Below are positions 6,679 through 6,802 of a DNA stretch of 6,802 nt, piece by piece. The notes beneath the pieces are model-generated. The model saw only the letters and a list, made by a program, of their open reading frames with translations, did not search any database and was not told where the DNA came from. The translations under genes and the position numbers were made by a program. The DNA lies in assembly GCA_018623405.1 (NCBI GenBank), contig JAAZVO010000143.1:1-6802 (forward strand), written 5' to 3'. Origin of the DNA: Crocinitomicaceae bacterium. Lineage in GTDB: Bacteria; Bacteroidota; Bacteroidia; Flavobacteriales_G; Salibacteraceae. Positions within the stretch are counted from its first letter, which is position 1, and the number at the start of each line of letters is the position of its first letter.

Positions 6679-6802
6679 ACCATTGCTTTGTACAACTTTA
6701 AGTATTCACTTACTGTTTTCGATAGTGGAAAATGCCGTTCAGCTTTTTGGTTCCATTCTCCATTTTTTGCTTTTTTTAAAGCAATGGCAAGACCCTCTGC
6801 AC
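6675..6802 (-). CDS. C-terminal fragment of a glycosyltransferase (probably GT4, GT-B fold), continues past right edge
   Basis: A minus-strand frame enters from the right edge and encodes 41 residues before a TAA at 6677-6675. It reads AEGLAIALKKAKNG, then KAERHFPLSKTVSEYLKLYK. This matches the usual end of GT-B (GT4) glycosyltransferases: a helix after the nucleotide-sugar site, then a short x-FS...-x-YL.LY terminal helix. The catalytic parts are outside the window, so donor and acceptor cannot be judged. Its stop shares the palindromic TTAA at 6675-6678 with the stop of the convergent GT2 gene, which supports both being real gene ends. The reading frame is well supported; the GT4 assignment is moderate. 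Confidence 0.65.
   Translation of the reverse strand, partial: AEGLAIALKKAKNGEWNQKAERHFPLSKTVSEYLKLYKAMV

Noticed and set aside
6680..6787. 10-bp inverted repeat CCATTGCTTT / AAAGCAATGG, 88 bp apart
   Set aside because: Both copies fall in the coding sequence of the right-edge gene, encoding Ala-Ile-Ala and Lys-Ala-Met; there is no duplication or adjoining mobile gene, so chance is likely.

Overview
The window looks like part of a polysaccharide (capsule, exopolysaccharide or O-antigen type) biosynthesis locus from an AT-rich bacterium, most likely a marine Bacteroidota/Flavobacteriia-type organism. That assignment is inference. It rests on low G+C, the absence of any recognisable Shine-Dalgarno sequence before every start examined, and the mix of GT2 glycosyltransferases with PAPS-dependent sulfotransferases. 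No rRNA, tRNA, CRISPR array, transposase or IS end was recognised.

Layout from left to right. (1) Positions 1-1862 (+) hold a large GT2 glycosyltransferase that is open through the left edge, so its true start lies outside the window. (2) A sulfotransferase (1859-2662, +) overlaps its stop by 4 bp. (3) It converges, with a 14-bp overlap of 3' ends, on a minus-strand unit. Read in transcription order, that unit is a GT2 pseudogene (5617-4421), a small Sulfotransfer_2-like sulfotransferase (4390-3719) and a second, unrelated-looking sulfotransferase (3722-2649). (4) A GT2 rhamnosyltransferase-like gene (5632-6678, +) diverges from the pseudogene across a gap of only 14 bp. (5) Its stop codon shares a palindromic TTAA with the stop of a minus-strand gene that runs off the right edge and looks like the C-terminus of a GT4-type glycosyltransferase.

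The main result of close reading is that 4421-5617 is one gene, not two small genes around a non-coding gap. A single frame of 399 codons runs through it without any indel. It carries a tandem ~37-residue repeat at the N-terminus and a complete GT2 domain behind it, interrupted by exactly three stop codons: TGA at codon 72, TAG at codon 101 and TAA at codon 128. The third sits where the GT2 motif IVPVYN should have its tyrosine. All three stop types terminate neighbouring genes normally, so recoding is unlikely. The gene appears recently inactivated, or the sequence has local errors.

Together the genes suggest assembly of a heteropolysaccharide by several glycosyltransferases, with sulfate added by three sulfotransferases of three different types. 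The frequent strand switches and tightly abutting or overlapping gene ends suggest a locus built by successive gene insertions.
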